Of a DNA stretch of 6,802 bases, positions 1-5,576 are shown in pieces (positions within the stretch are counted from its first letter, which is position 1; every line of letters begins with the position of its first letter). The notes beneath the pieces were generated by a model. That model saw only the letters and a program-made list of their open reading frames with translations. It made no database searches and was not told the origin of the DNA. Source of the stretch: Sulfurimonas sp. (GTDB lineage: Bacteria > Campylobacterota > Campylobacteria > Campylobacterales > Sulfurimonadaceae); the NCBI GenBank assembly GCA_027056465.1, contig JALUKS010000205.1, positions 1 to 6,802 of the forward strand, written 5' to 3'. The translations under genes were made by a program, and so were the position numbers.

Positions 1-145
1 TAAGCTCTTCGATGCTCTTTGTTCTTAATTCCTCAACACTTGAACCTTTTGCTGGTTGGTGTGATCTTTTTGAACTATTGTTGCGATTGTTGTTTTTAGG
101 TTTTGGTTTGTTGTTGCGGGGTTGTTGAGAAGAAGTTTCACTCAT
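1..145 (-). CDS. rho: Probable transcription termination factor Rho, N-terminal fragment (cut by window edge)
   Basis: An open frame starts at the ATG at 145 and runs off the left edge, giving 48 residues. Residues 1-35 are a low-complexity, basic, Asn/Lys/Gln/Pro-rich tail. From residue 37 the sequence becomes helical (SVEELRTKSIEEL), the pattern with which the Rho N-terminal domain begins; epsilonproteobacterial Rho proteins as I remember them have a similar polar tail followed by an EELR...EEL helix. Rho is an RNA-dependent hexameric ATPase that ends transcription of untranslated RNA. A weak AAGG (157-160) lies 11 nt before the start. None of the RNA-binding or ATPase motifs lie in the window, so the name rests only on the N-terminal pattern. 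Another protein with a SAP/Rho-N-like start is possible. Confidence 0.55.
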   Translation of the reverse strand, partial: MSETSSQQPRNNKPKPKNNNRNNSSKRSHQPAKGSSVEELRTKSIEEL

Positions 146-194
146 GTAAAAGTCTGCCTTAATTGTGTGATTTTGTAATGCGGGGGAGATTAGC

Positions 195-224
195 GATATA
201 TTATATATCTTTCTATAAGTGCAA
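195..224 (-). promoter_or_regulatory. Candidate promoter of the rho-like gene
   Basis: On the minus strand a perfect TATAAT lies at 205-200, inside the perfect palindrome GATATAT-T-ATATATC (195-209). This would place the transcription start near 193 and leave about 48 nt of leader before the ATG at 145. A TTGCAC at 224-219 resembles a -35 box but is only 13 nt from TATAAT. It is 18 nt from the overlapping TATATC (200-195), so the exact -10 is uncertain. Confidence 0.4.
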
Positions 225-245
225 TTTTACACTAATAGAAAGATA
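206..245. repeat. Long inverted repeat upstream of rho-like gene (operator or terminator)
   Basis: The arms TATCTTTCTAT (206-216) and ATAGAAAGATA (235-245) are perfect 11-bp complements. After one mismatch the stem continues as AGTG (218-221) / CACT (230-233), giving 15 of 16 pairs around an 8-nt loop. It begins 21 nt after the stop of the chemoreceptor-like gene, so it could act as its terminator. However, it is AT-rich and no T-run follows it on the minus strand. It covers the -35 region of the candidate rho promoter, which fits an operator at least as well. Confidence 0.5.
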
Positions 246-266
246 AAAGTCAAGTTTTATCCAAAT

Positions 267-1346
267 TTATCTTTTTAAGTTTGAGATAGCGTCTACAAGA
301 GCAGAAATATCTACTTTTGCAGATGAAAGTGCATGTTGCGTTCGTTCTGCAAGTTTACGTACTTCATCAGCTACCACTGCAAAGCCACGACCATGCTCAC
401 CTGCACGAGCAGCTTCTATGGCAGCATTGAGTGCAAGGAGATTTGTCTGCTCTGCTATCTCTGAGATGGTGTCAAGAACACCGAAAATCTCTTGACTCTG
501 CGTTTGTACACTAGAGAGCTCTTCTTTAAAGGCAAAGTTTACCGCTCCATTGTTTGTCTCATGCTTTGAAAGTTCATGTTTAAGACTCTCCACATACTCA
601 TTTTGTTGTGTGAGTTCTAGTTGGAGTGCTTGTGTCTCTTCGCTTAGTTTACTCTTTAGGGAATGAAACTTAGTCTCTAGTTTTCTTATACTTGCTTGCA
701 TTGTGCTATTTTTTTCTTTTAATAAGCTGTTTGCTTTCTCTAGCTCTTTACAGTTTTGTGACTTATTTACTACTGGTGCTGCTTGTGGAGTTCTCGTATT
801 TGTACTGTTTTTGAACTCTTCATTATGTTTATCAGGGTTGAGTGAAAGAAATTTGTAAAAGAAAAAGCCGCCTAGTAAAAAACCTAGGACAAGAGATAAA
901 ATGATAGTAATAGTGTTTACAAAAGAGGAACTTTTTTGAGAAGGGCTATCCCTATAAATGAGTTTGTTTTGATAAACAATCTTATCCTTATAAACTATGC
1001 GGTCTTTATAGAGGGTTTTTGCTGGTTTAGCTTTCGAGATTTTTGCTTTAAGCATTTTAGTATAAAGTACTCTGATTGTTTCTATCTCTTGTGTTCGGAG
1101 TTTTTTGTTTGATTCGTGAAGTTGTGTGAGTGTTTTGAGTATGTGATCTTTGAGTTTGCTTGTCGAACTAGAAGAGAGTATCTTGTCATGTGTGGCAAGA
1201 ACAAGATAGTAAAGGGTGATTTTTGTCTCAGTGTTTAAACGCGGAGCCACTTTATCAAGGGCAGTGTTAAGGTCTTGATAGTTTTTCTCAAAGTTATTGG
1301 CAAAAATGCTTGTAAAAAAGAGTAAGGAGATTAAAAATATTTTCAT
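267..1346 (-). CDS. Small membrane chemoreceptor-like protein with a minimal signalling hairpin
   Basis: 359 residues. Residues 1-17 form a hydrophobic signal peptide or first membrane helix. About 18-140 would be periplasmic and helical, ending in four hexapeptide repeats (112-134, Tyr at 113, 119, 125, 131). A strong membrane helix follows at 143-165. The cytoplasmic part has a Pro/Asn-rich linker, a coiled coil at about 197-262, then the conserved tip of methyl-accepting chemotaxis proteins at 296-336, including NLLALNAAIEAARAGEHGRG and FAVVADEVRKLAERT. This tip binds CheA and CheW. The protein stops only about 23 residues after the tip block, and I see no HAMP domain or methylation helices, so the hairpin is far shorter than in ordinary receptors. 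The stop is a clean TAA, with no sign of a frameshifted remainder downstream. The start is supported by the signal sequence directly behind it, although no good ribosome site precedes it. Input and output are unknown. Confidence 0.85.
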   Translation of the reverse strand: MKIFLISLLFFTSIFANNFEKNYQDLNTALDKVAPRLNTETKITLYYLVLATHDKILSSSSTSKLKDHILKTLTQLHESNKKLRTQEIETIRVLYTKMLKAKISKAKPAKTLYKDRIVYKDKIVYQNKLIYRDSPSQKSSSFVNTITIILSLVLGFLLGGFFFYKFLSLNPDKHNEEFKNSTNTRTPQAAPVVNKSQNCKELEKANSLLKEKNSTMQASIRKLETKFHSLKSKLSEETQALQLELTQQNEYVESLKHELSKHETNNGAVNFAFKEELSSVQTQSQEIFGVLDTISEIAEQTNLLALNAAIEAARAGEHGRGFAVVADEVRKLAERTQHALSSAKVDISALVDAISNLKR

Positions 1347-1352
1347 ATCAGA

Positions 1353-1364
1353 ATCATAGCAAAA
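1353..1364 (-). promoter_or_regulatory. Extended -10 promoter of the chemoreceptor-like gene, very close to its ATG
   Basis: The minus strand reads TTTTGCTATGAT from 1364 to 1353, an extended -10 (TGC + TATGAT) preceded by T's. The -10 ends only 6 nt before the ATG at 1346, so transcription would begin at or next to the start codon. That would give a leaderless or nearly leaderless message, which fits the absence of a Shine-Dalgarno sequence. Confidence 0.5.
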
Positions 1365-1387
1365 TTTATGCCACTTTGCGCATAAAT
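1364..1387. repeat. Perfect inverted repeat upstream of the chemoreceptor-like gene, candidate operator
   Basis: ATTTATGC (1364-1371) and GCATAAAT (1380-1387) are perfect 8-bp complements around an 8-nt spacer. The element abuts the extended -10 at 1353-1364 and spans roughly -18 to -41 of the predicted start, where a dimeric regulator would block or replace -35 contacts. I do not recognise the regulator. Confidence 0.4.
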
Positions 1388-1465
1388 CACTTTACTAAAT
1401 AAGTGTTTTGAGTATATGAGTTAATCATTGTAAATATCCTTATACTTGCACATATCGGTAAAATC

Positions 1466-1484
1466 GAATAATTATTGAATAATT
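1466..1484. repeat. 11-bp-spaced direct repeat GAATAATT upstream of surE
   Basis: GAATAATT occurs at 1466-1473 and again at 1477-1484, one DNA helical turn apart. The first copy lies within the palindrome AATAATTATT (1467-1476). The pair sits about 43 to 61 bp upstream of the predicted surE transcription start, where an activator site or UP-like AT-rich element could lie. In such AT-rich DNA it could also be chance. Confidence 0.25.
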
Positions 1485-1510
1485 CTTGTTTATATTAGTG
1501 TAAGACTATA

Positions 1511-1520
1511 TTTGTATAAT
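1511..1520 (+). promoter_or_regulatory. Candidate surE promoter (-10 TATAAT)
   Basis: A perfect TATAAT at 1515-1520 is preceded by TTTG. Transcription would start near 1527, giving a leader of about 15 nt that contains the ribosome site. No convincing -35 is visible. The promoter would drive surE and tcdA together. Confidence 0.5.
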
Positions 1521-1531
1521 TCAAGTAAAAT

Positions 1532-1545
1532 AAGGATTTTTTTTG
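1532..1545 (+). promoter_or_regulatory. Ribosome-binding site and TTG start of surE with a T8 spacer
   Basis: AAGGA at 1532-1536 is followed by a run of eight T (1537-1544), whose last two bases plus G1545 make the TTG start codon. The spacing of 6 nt is good and decides the start. There is no ATG or GTG at a suitable place, and the SurE family N-terminus begins only a few residues before the KILVTNDDG strand, as here. Confidence 0.7.
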
Positions 1546-2319
1546 GGATATAAGATATTAGTAACAAATGATGATGGTTATGAGGCGAAAGGGATTTTAG
1601 CACTACTGAGTGCGTTAAGAGAGCTTGAAGATGTTACAGTTGTTGTCGTTGCTCCTGCAAATGAGAAGTCGGCTTGTGGGCATTCGCTCACTCTTACTCG
1701 ACCTCTGCGTTTTGTGAGCGTGGGAGATGACTTCTACAAACTTGAAGATGGTACACCTGCTGATTGTGTCTATCTCTCTTTGAGTACACTTTTTGAGAGT
1801 GAGCGACCTGATTTACTCGTGAGTGGCATTAACCGTGGCTCAAATATGGGTGAGGATATTACCTACTCTGGAACTGCTGCTGGTGCTATGGAGGGTGTAC
1901 TTCATGGAGTGCCATCTATCGCCATCTCTCAAGTGATGGACTTTACAAACCCTGATGGAGATTTCTCTCTAGCACAAAAAACGATAAAAAAACTTGTAAC
2001 GAAGATACGAGAGGGTTCATTTCCACTTCCTGAGCGTGAGTTTTTAAATGTCAATATCCCCCCTGAGAAGGAGGAAGCTGAGATAAAAGTAACCTATGCT
2101 GGGTATAGACACTATGCAAATGATGCCCATCTACATAGAAATCCTCGTGGCGAAGAGTTCTACTGGTTAGGTCTGCACCCTCTTAATTTTTCTCAACGCA
2201 GTGGTGTAGAGGGCTTGAGTGATTATGAAGCTATAGAAGCTGGATATATCTCTATCACTCCTATTATGCTTGATATGAGTGCTTATAAAAGTATGGATAG
2301 TCTCAAAGAGTGGCTTTAG
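1543..2319 (+). CDS. surE: 5'-nucleotidase SurE (nucleoside monophosphate phosphatase)
   Basis: 258 residues, the usual SurE length. SurE is a cytosolic, metal-dependent phosphatase that removes phosphate from nucleoside 5'- (and often 3'-) monophosphates and is linked to stationary-phase survival. Family motifs are in the right order: the metal-binding NDDG (N9, D10, D11), the Ser of the EKSACG loop (S43), GTPADCV (70-76), and SGINRGSN (94-101) with the metal-site N97. They continue with YSGTAAGAMEG (108-118), FLNVNIP (167-173) and the C-terminal SDYEAIEAGYISITP (226-240). All catalytic positions I can judge are present. It starts with TTG (see the T8 spacer entry). The stop is one base before tcdA, so the two genes are almost certainly co-transcribed. 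From memory, the same gene order occurs in Campylobacter. Confidence 0.95.
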   Translation: MGYKILVTNDDGYEAKGILALLSALRELEDVTVVVVAPANEKSACGHSLTLTRPLRFVSVGDDFYKLEDGTPADCVYLSLSTLFESERPDLLVSGINRGSNMGEDITYSGTAAGAMEGVLHGVPSIAISQVMDFTNPDGDFSLAQKTIKKLVTKIREGSFPLPEREFLNVNIPPEKEEAEIKVTYAGYRHYANDAHLHRNPRGEEFYWLGLHPLNFSQRSGVEGLSDYEAIEAGYISITPIMLDMSAYKSMDSLKEWL

Positions 2320-2320
2320 T

Positions 2321-2959
2321 ATGGGAGTTTATGATCGTATAGAAGAGCTTGTTGGCGATGATTTTAGTAAACTGCAAAACGCCAATGTCATTCTCCTTGG
2401 AGTAGGGGGAGTTGGCTCTTTCTGTCTTGATTGTCTCTATCGTAGTGGGGTTGGGCATATCACTATCGTTGATTTTGATACCTTTGATACGACAAATCAG
2501 AATCGTCAAATGTGGTCAGAACTGCATGAGGGCGAAGTGAAAGTCAACGCACTTAAAAAGCACTACCCTGAAGTGACAATAGTAGAAAAACGCATAGATG
2601 AAGAGTGGGTGTGGGAGTTTGACTTTGAGCCTTATGATGTAGTGCTTGATGCCATAGATGATAGAAATGCTAAACTTGCCCTTGCGCAGAAGTGCTACAG
2701 GAAACTCATAAGCTCCTTTGGGAGTGCAAAACGGATGGATCCAACGAAGATAAAAGTGGATGATGTCTGGAAAAGTTATGGGGATAGATTTGGTGCAAAG
2801 ATTCGCTATGAACTGAAGAAACGAGGCTTCAAGAAAAAGTATAAAGTTATCTTTTCAAGTGAAGAGGCAAACATCAAAGGGAGTGGTTCATTTATGGGAG
2901 TGACTGCTACATTTGGGCTTACTATGTGTGGGGAAGCGATGAAGAAGATACGTGACTAG
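2321..2959 (+). CDS. tcdA: tRNA threonylcarbamoyladenosine dehydratase (ThiF/E1-like family)
   Basis: 212 residues from the ATG at 2321. TcdA uses ATP to cyclise t6A37 of ANN-decoding tRNAs to ct6A, a modification next to the anticodon. The E1-like Rossmann fold is clear: glycine loop GVGGVGS (27-33), acidic DFD (51-53), NQNRQ (59-63), Lys74 and the DAID motif (110-113). The TcdA-type second half follows, with MDPTKIKV (139-146), KIRYELKKRG (160-169), VIFSSE (176-181) and a final GSFMGVTATFGL (189-200). It is about 55 residues shorter than E. coli TcdA (268), mainly because the stretch between FSSE and GSF is very short. An upstream in-frame GTG at 2279 would overlap surE by 41 nt and add a non-homologous tail, so the ATG one base after the surE stop is preferred (AAAGAG at 2305-2310). 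The related MoeB and ThiF are the alternatives, but they lack this C-terminal pattern. Confidence 0.85.
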   Translation: MGVYDRIEELVGDDFSKLQNANVILLGVGGVGSFCLDCLYRSGVGHITIVDFDTFDTTNQNRQMWSELHEGEVKVNALKKHYPEVTIVEKRIDEEWVWEFDFEPYDVVLDAIDDRNAKLALAQKCYRKLISSFGSAKRMDPTKIKVDDVWKSYGDRFGAKIRYELKKRGFKKKYKVIFSSEEANIKGSGSFMGVTATFGLTMCGEAMKKIRD

Positions 2960-4671
2960 GATATTTGACTTTTCTTCATAAATTTCTTCTCTTCCCACAT
3001 ATTTAAACTAAAGATTTTTTTATTTTCTTCTCTTCCTAAAACATAATTTAATTCATAAATATTATTAATGATATACTCAAAATCTTCATACTTCCCTTCA
3101 CCTGCTGTACTTAGAAGTTCATCACCTACCTGTAGTAGTAGTTGTGAATTTGGCATAAGGTATATATCTTCACCACGTTTAAGTAGTAAAAAGACTATAG
3201 GGAGCATTTTTTCTCTATCTTCACGCGAGCGTCTAAGGTCTGAGAGTGTGACTTGCGATCCACTTTCGAGTTCTAAATGCAGTGCATAGGTATGATTCTT
3301 ATTAATCTGAAGTTCATAATAGTTTGGATTCATTCCAGTTATATTGTTGAGCATATTGACGATGATTTTTGCCCACTCTTCGGTCTGTTTTCTTGCCTCT
3401 TTTATGAAAAGATGCACTAAAGGTCTTGCGATAAAGTTATAAGTAGCATCAGCTAAAATCTTCTCAACTACATATATTTTATTAATTTTTGCAGCTTTGA
3501 AAATATTGAGATCATCAAGAGAGTTTTCTCGTGCCATTGTAAATATATCAGGGTTAAGCTGTTTTGCACTATTTAATATACTAAGATTAAGTATGTCATT
3601 TTTTGTAGCAGCGATGATACATGCACTCTCTTTGATTCCAAGATCAATGAGCTTTTTCATATCCTCTGAATCTCCAAAAATAGTCGATTCTTTCTGTTTT
3701 ATATATGTTACTGAGTCAAAATCCTTGAGTATATACTTTATATTTGCCTGTTTTAGTCCCTTTGCTATCGCTTGACCCATGCGACCACTACCGTAGATGA
3801 TATATCTGCCTATCGGAAATTTATCTCTCCCTTTGAGTTTTAAAATATGCCCATACATCCACATCTCTAAAAGCCATATATGAGGAGAGGTAATACCAAA
3901 GTAGATACGCTTAGAGATAATATCAAAAGGGTTTTGTACATGCTCAAGCCCCATACGTTTGAAGTGGGTTACCTGTTCAGGCAAAGTTGCTTTGATAATT
4001 ATATCTATCTTTTTGTTGAGAAGCATACATATTGTGGCTATATTTGCATTTACCATATCATTTTCAAAGAGGGAGATAACACCTTTGCAGTTTTTAAGAT
4101 GAATACCTGACATCTTAAGCATATTTTGGTTTGTTCCATCTCCTACAGAGGCAGGAACATGAGGATAGAAGTTTTCTAAGACAAGCTCTTCTATCTTTTG
4201 AAAACTTTTGTCAAGAACCACTGCCCTATAATCGACCCCATTTATCTTGTTTATGATAGTTTTTGTAACACTGTTGTATCCTAGTATAATGTAAAATGGT
4301 TCATGTAAATTTTGCACCTGTTTACGAAAAGAGTTTAGGCTCATTGCTCGTTTAAGCCCTTCATCTTGAACAAGAGTCACAATAGCACCCACACCATAAA
4401 ACCAACCAACTACAGTAAAGTATATAGCAAAACTCACCCACATCCGTTGATCATAGTTAAATGTATAGGGCGCTTCTCCAAAACCGATAGTGCTAGCCAT
4501 ATAACTCACAAAATAGAAAGCATCAAAAAAAGTCATTTGATAGGGCTGTCCGTTATTGTCTGTTCCAGGAATAAGCACTAGACCAAGGATAGTTATCGCA
4601 AAAGTAACTATTATTACAATAAAAGGTATTCTTAATCTTTTAAGAACTATCCATATAATCTGCTCGTTCAT
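2956..4671 (-). CDS. Two-helix potassium channel with two tandem RCK (TrkA-N) domains
   Basis: 571 residues. Membrane helix 1 is at about 14-35, a pore helix and filter at 48-66, and helix 2 at about 77-101. The filter reads TIGFGE (61-66), the K+ signature TxGxG with Phe in place of the common Tyr and Glu in place of Asp. RCK domain 1 begins at 126, but its nucleotide loop (G131-Y-N-S-V-T) has lost the later glycines. RCK domain 2 begins at 289 with an intact loop, GSGRMG (294-299). A TrkA-C-like region occupies about 450-525 (LPIVFLLLKRG, LMPNSQLLLQVGDELL), followed by a Lys/Glu-rich tail. RCK domains form a cytosolic gating ring that senses nucleotides or ions. A single chain carrying both resembles BK-type architecture rather than one-domain MthK. 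Start: the ATG at 4671 has AGG at 4682-4680 overlapping the stop of the upstream four-helix gene, so the two are likely translated from one message. Confidence 0.9.
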   Translation of the reverse strand: MNEQIIWIVLKRLRIPFIVIIVTFAITILGLVLIPGTDNNGQPYQMTFFDAFYFVSYMASTIGFGEAPYTFNYDQRMWVSFAIYFTVVGWFYGVGAIVTLVQDEGLKRAMSLNSFRKQVQNLHEPFYIILGYNSVTKTIINKINGVDYRAVVLDKSFQKIEELVLENFYPHVPASVGDGTNQNMLKMSGIHLKNCKGVISLFENDMVNANIATICMLLNKKIDIIIKATLPEQVTHFKRMGLEHVQNPFDIISKRIYFGITSPHIWLLEMWMYGHILKLKGRDKFPIGRYIIYGSGRMGQAIAKGLKQANIKYILKDFDSVTYIKQKESTIFGDSEDMKKLIDLGIKESACIIAATKNDILNLSILNSAKQLNPDIFTMARENSLDDLNIFKAAKINKIYVVEKILADATYNFIARPLVHLFIKEARKQTEEWAKIIVNMLNNITGMNPNYYELQINKNHTYALHLELESGSQVTLSDLRRSREDREKMLPIVFLLLKRGEDIYLMPNSQLLLQVGDELLSTAGEGKYEDFEYIINNIYELNYVLGREENKKIFSLNMWEEKKFMKKSQIS

Positions 4672-4680
4672 GTTAGATGC

Positions 4681-5061
4681 CTATCTTTTTGACTTTAATG
4701 TATCAGCAATGAAAAGTATAACAGAGACTGTGTTTGCAAGGAGCGCTCCACCTGAGAGTGAAACGATGGCAGTCGTCGCTTCTGTACCTATATTCTGAGA
4801 GACATACTCTGCAAATGCCCAGACAGTTGCAGAGGCTATAAGCTGAATATCGGCAACGAGACTTGTTGCAAGAAGTACTGCTCCTAGCTGTGTTCTATCT
4901 CCGAGTTTAAGGACTGTAGCGATAAGATTCACAACGATAGCTGCAAAAAGTTCATAGGCACTATGCTCTATAAGCTGTGTAGGGTCTCCATAAAAAAAGC
5001 CAAAGTTAAGTGTCATGGCAAAGGTAAAAAAGAGACCTGAAATGATTTTGTGCATATTCAT
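4681..5061 (-). CDS. Four-helix inner-membrane protein encoded before the K+ channel
   Basis: 126 residues, mostly hydrophobic, with four predicted membrane helices at about 5-24, 34-54, 58-83 and 95-121. Loops are short (GDPTQLIEHS, KLGDRTQ, EYVSQNIGTE) and the tail is basic (KSKR). A buried Asp (D71) and the motif SGGALLANT (103-111) in helix 4 stand out. I do not recognise a characterised function; it may belong to a small uncharacterised family seen in Campylobacterota (I half-recall DUF6394, unverified). It lies 9 nt upstream of the K+ channel gene in the same direction, which suggests an accessory or assembly partner of the channel; this is inference from context only. Start: the ATG at 5061 has GGAG at 5073-5070, 8 nt away. 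A second in-frame ATG at 5055 is possible but worse placed. Confidence 0.8.
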   Translation of the reverse strand: MNMHKIISGLFFTFAMTLNFGFFYGDPTQLIEHSAYELFAAIVVNLIATVLKLGDRTQLGAVLLATSLVADIQLIASATVWAFAEYVSQNIGTEATTAIVSLSGGALLANTVSVILFIADTLKSKR

Positions 5062-5090
5062 AGTATAAACTCCAAGTGATGATATTGCTA

Positions 5091-5096
5091 ATTGTA
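5091..5096 (-). promoter_or_regulatory. Candidate -10 of the four-helix protein / K+ channel operon
   Basis: The minus strand reads TACAAT at 5096-5091, with an A-rich stretch upstream. Transcription would begin near 5084, about 23 nt before the ATG at 5061, leaving the GGAG ribosome site in the leader. No clear -35 is visible. Confidence 0.35.
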
Positions 5097-5145
5097 CTCT
5101 TTTTTTACAAAAAATATTCTCATCTCAAAAAAGATTTAACTAAAA

Positions 5146-5157
5146 TTTTGCTATACT
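5146..5157 (+). promoter_or_regulatory. Extended -10 promoter for the two small unknown genes
   Basis: TTTTGCTATACT (5146-5157) is an extended -10 (TGC + TATACT) nearly identical to the element before the chemoreceptor-like gene. Transcription would start near 5164, giving a leader of about 29 nt with the GAGGAG ribosome site. Confidence 0.55.
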
Positions 5158-5181
5158 ATTAGTTCAATGAAAGAGAGATAT

Positions 5182-5195
5182 GAGGAGTTGATTTG
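5182..5195 (+). promoter_or_regulatory. Ribosome-binding site fixing a TTG start at 5193
   Basis: GAGGAG at 5182-5187 is a strong Shine-Dalgarno, 5 nt before TTG 5193-5195. The nearby ATG (5180) and TTG (5188) are in other frames, so the TTG at 5193 is the only start that fits this frame and this site. Confidence 0.65.
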
Positions 5196-5576
5196 TTTGA
5201 TTTTTTAGATAGTGATTGGTTTAATATAGGCTTGCAGGTCGTTTTTATTGTTGCTTTAGTCTATGATGTGAGGAAGTATAAGCAGACACGAAAAAATGAG
5301 TATCTGCTCAATATCGTGCTAACGATTGGGTTTGCTATCTGGATACTCTATCCCTACTACATATCTTACAGTGGTTGGAGTGAGCAGCAAAAATCGGAGA
5401 TGATTTCTCACTGTAGCGGTGATGAAAATAGCACGAAACTCTGTAAATGTTTAGATAATGAAAGCTTTAAGTCCTACAGACATGATGAGTATATACTTTT
5501 AGATAAAAACTCAAGTGATTATAAAGAGTGGTTTAAAGATACAAAAGAGGATTGTTTAGATGATAGCTGGTTTTGA
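5193..5576 (+). CDS. Small two-helix membrane protein with a C-x9-C-x-C domain, unknown function
   Basis: 127 residues. Two membrane helices (about 10-26 and 38-59) are joined by a strongly basic loop (RKYKQTRK, 27-34). By the positive-inside rule this loop is cytoplasmic, and the C-terminal 65 residues would be periplasmic. That part is polar and acidic and contains four cysteines, C74, C84, C86 and C121, the first three spaced C-x9-C-x-C (ISHCSGDENSTKLCKC). I recall a similar spacing in small secreted or membrane proteins of Gram-negative bacteria, where the cysteines probably form disulfides; that is memory, not a search. It is preceded by its own extended -10 and a good ribosome site. Its end overlaps the next gene by 17 nt, so the two are likely one unit. 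Function unknown. Confidence 0.7.
   Translation: MFDFLDSDWFNIGLQVVFIVALVYDVRKYKQTRKNEYLLNIVLTIGFAIWILYPYYISYSGWSEQQKSEMISHCSGDENSTKLCKCLDNESFKSYRHDEYILLDKNSSDYKEWFKDTKEDCLDDSWF

Noticed and set aside
1388..1405. Short inverted repeat CACTT / AAGTG in the surE upstream region
   Set aside because: Only 5 bp per arm in AT-rich DNA, easily due to chance.
2279..2320. Upstream GTG start that would lengthen TcdA by 14 residues
   Set aside because: The added residues do not resemble the family, the overlap with surE would be 41 nt, and the ATG at 2321, one base after the surE stop, matches the expected TcdA start.
2303..2509. 68-residue minus-strand frame across the surE-tcdA junction
   Set aside because: It is antisense to the glycine loop region of tcdA and resembles no known protein.
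3068..4581. Several 70-92 residue plus-strand frames opposite the K+ channel gene
   Set aside because: They are Ser/Ile-rich shadows of a clearly conserved channel gene, with no family pattern.
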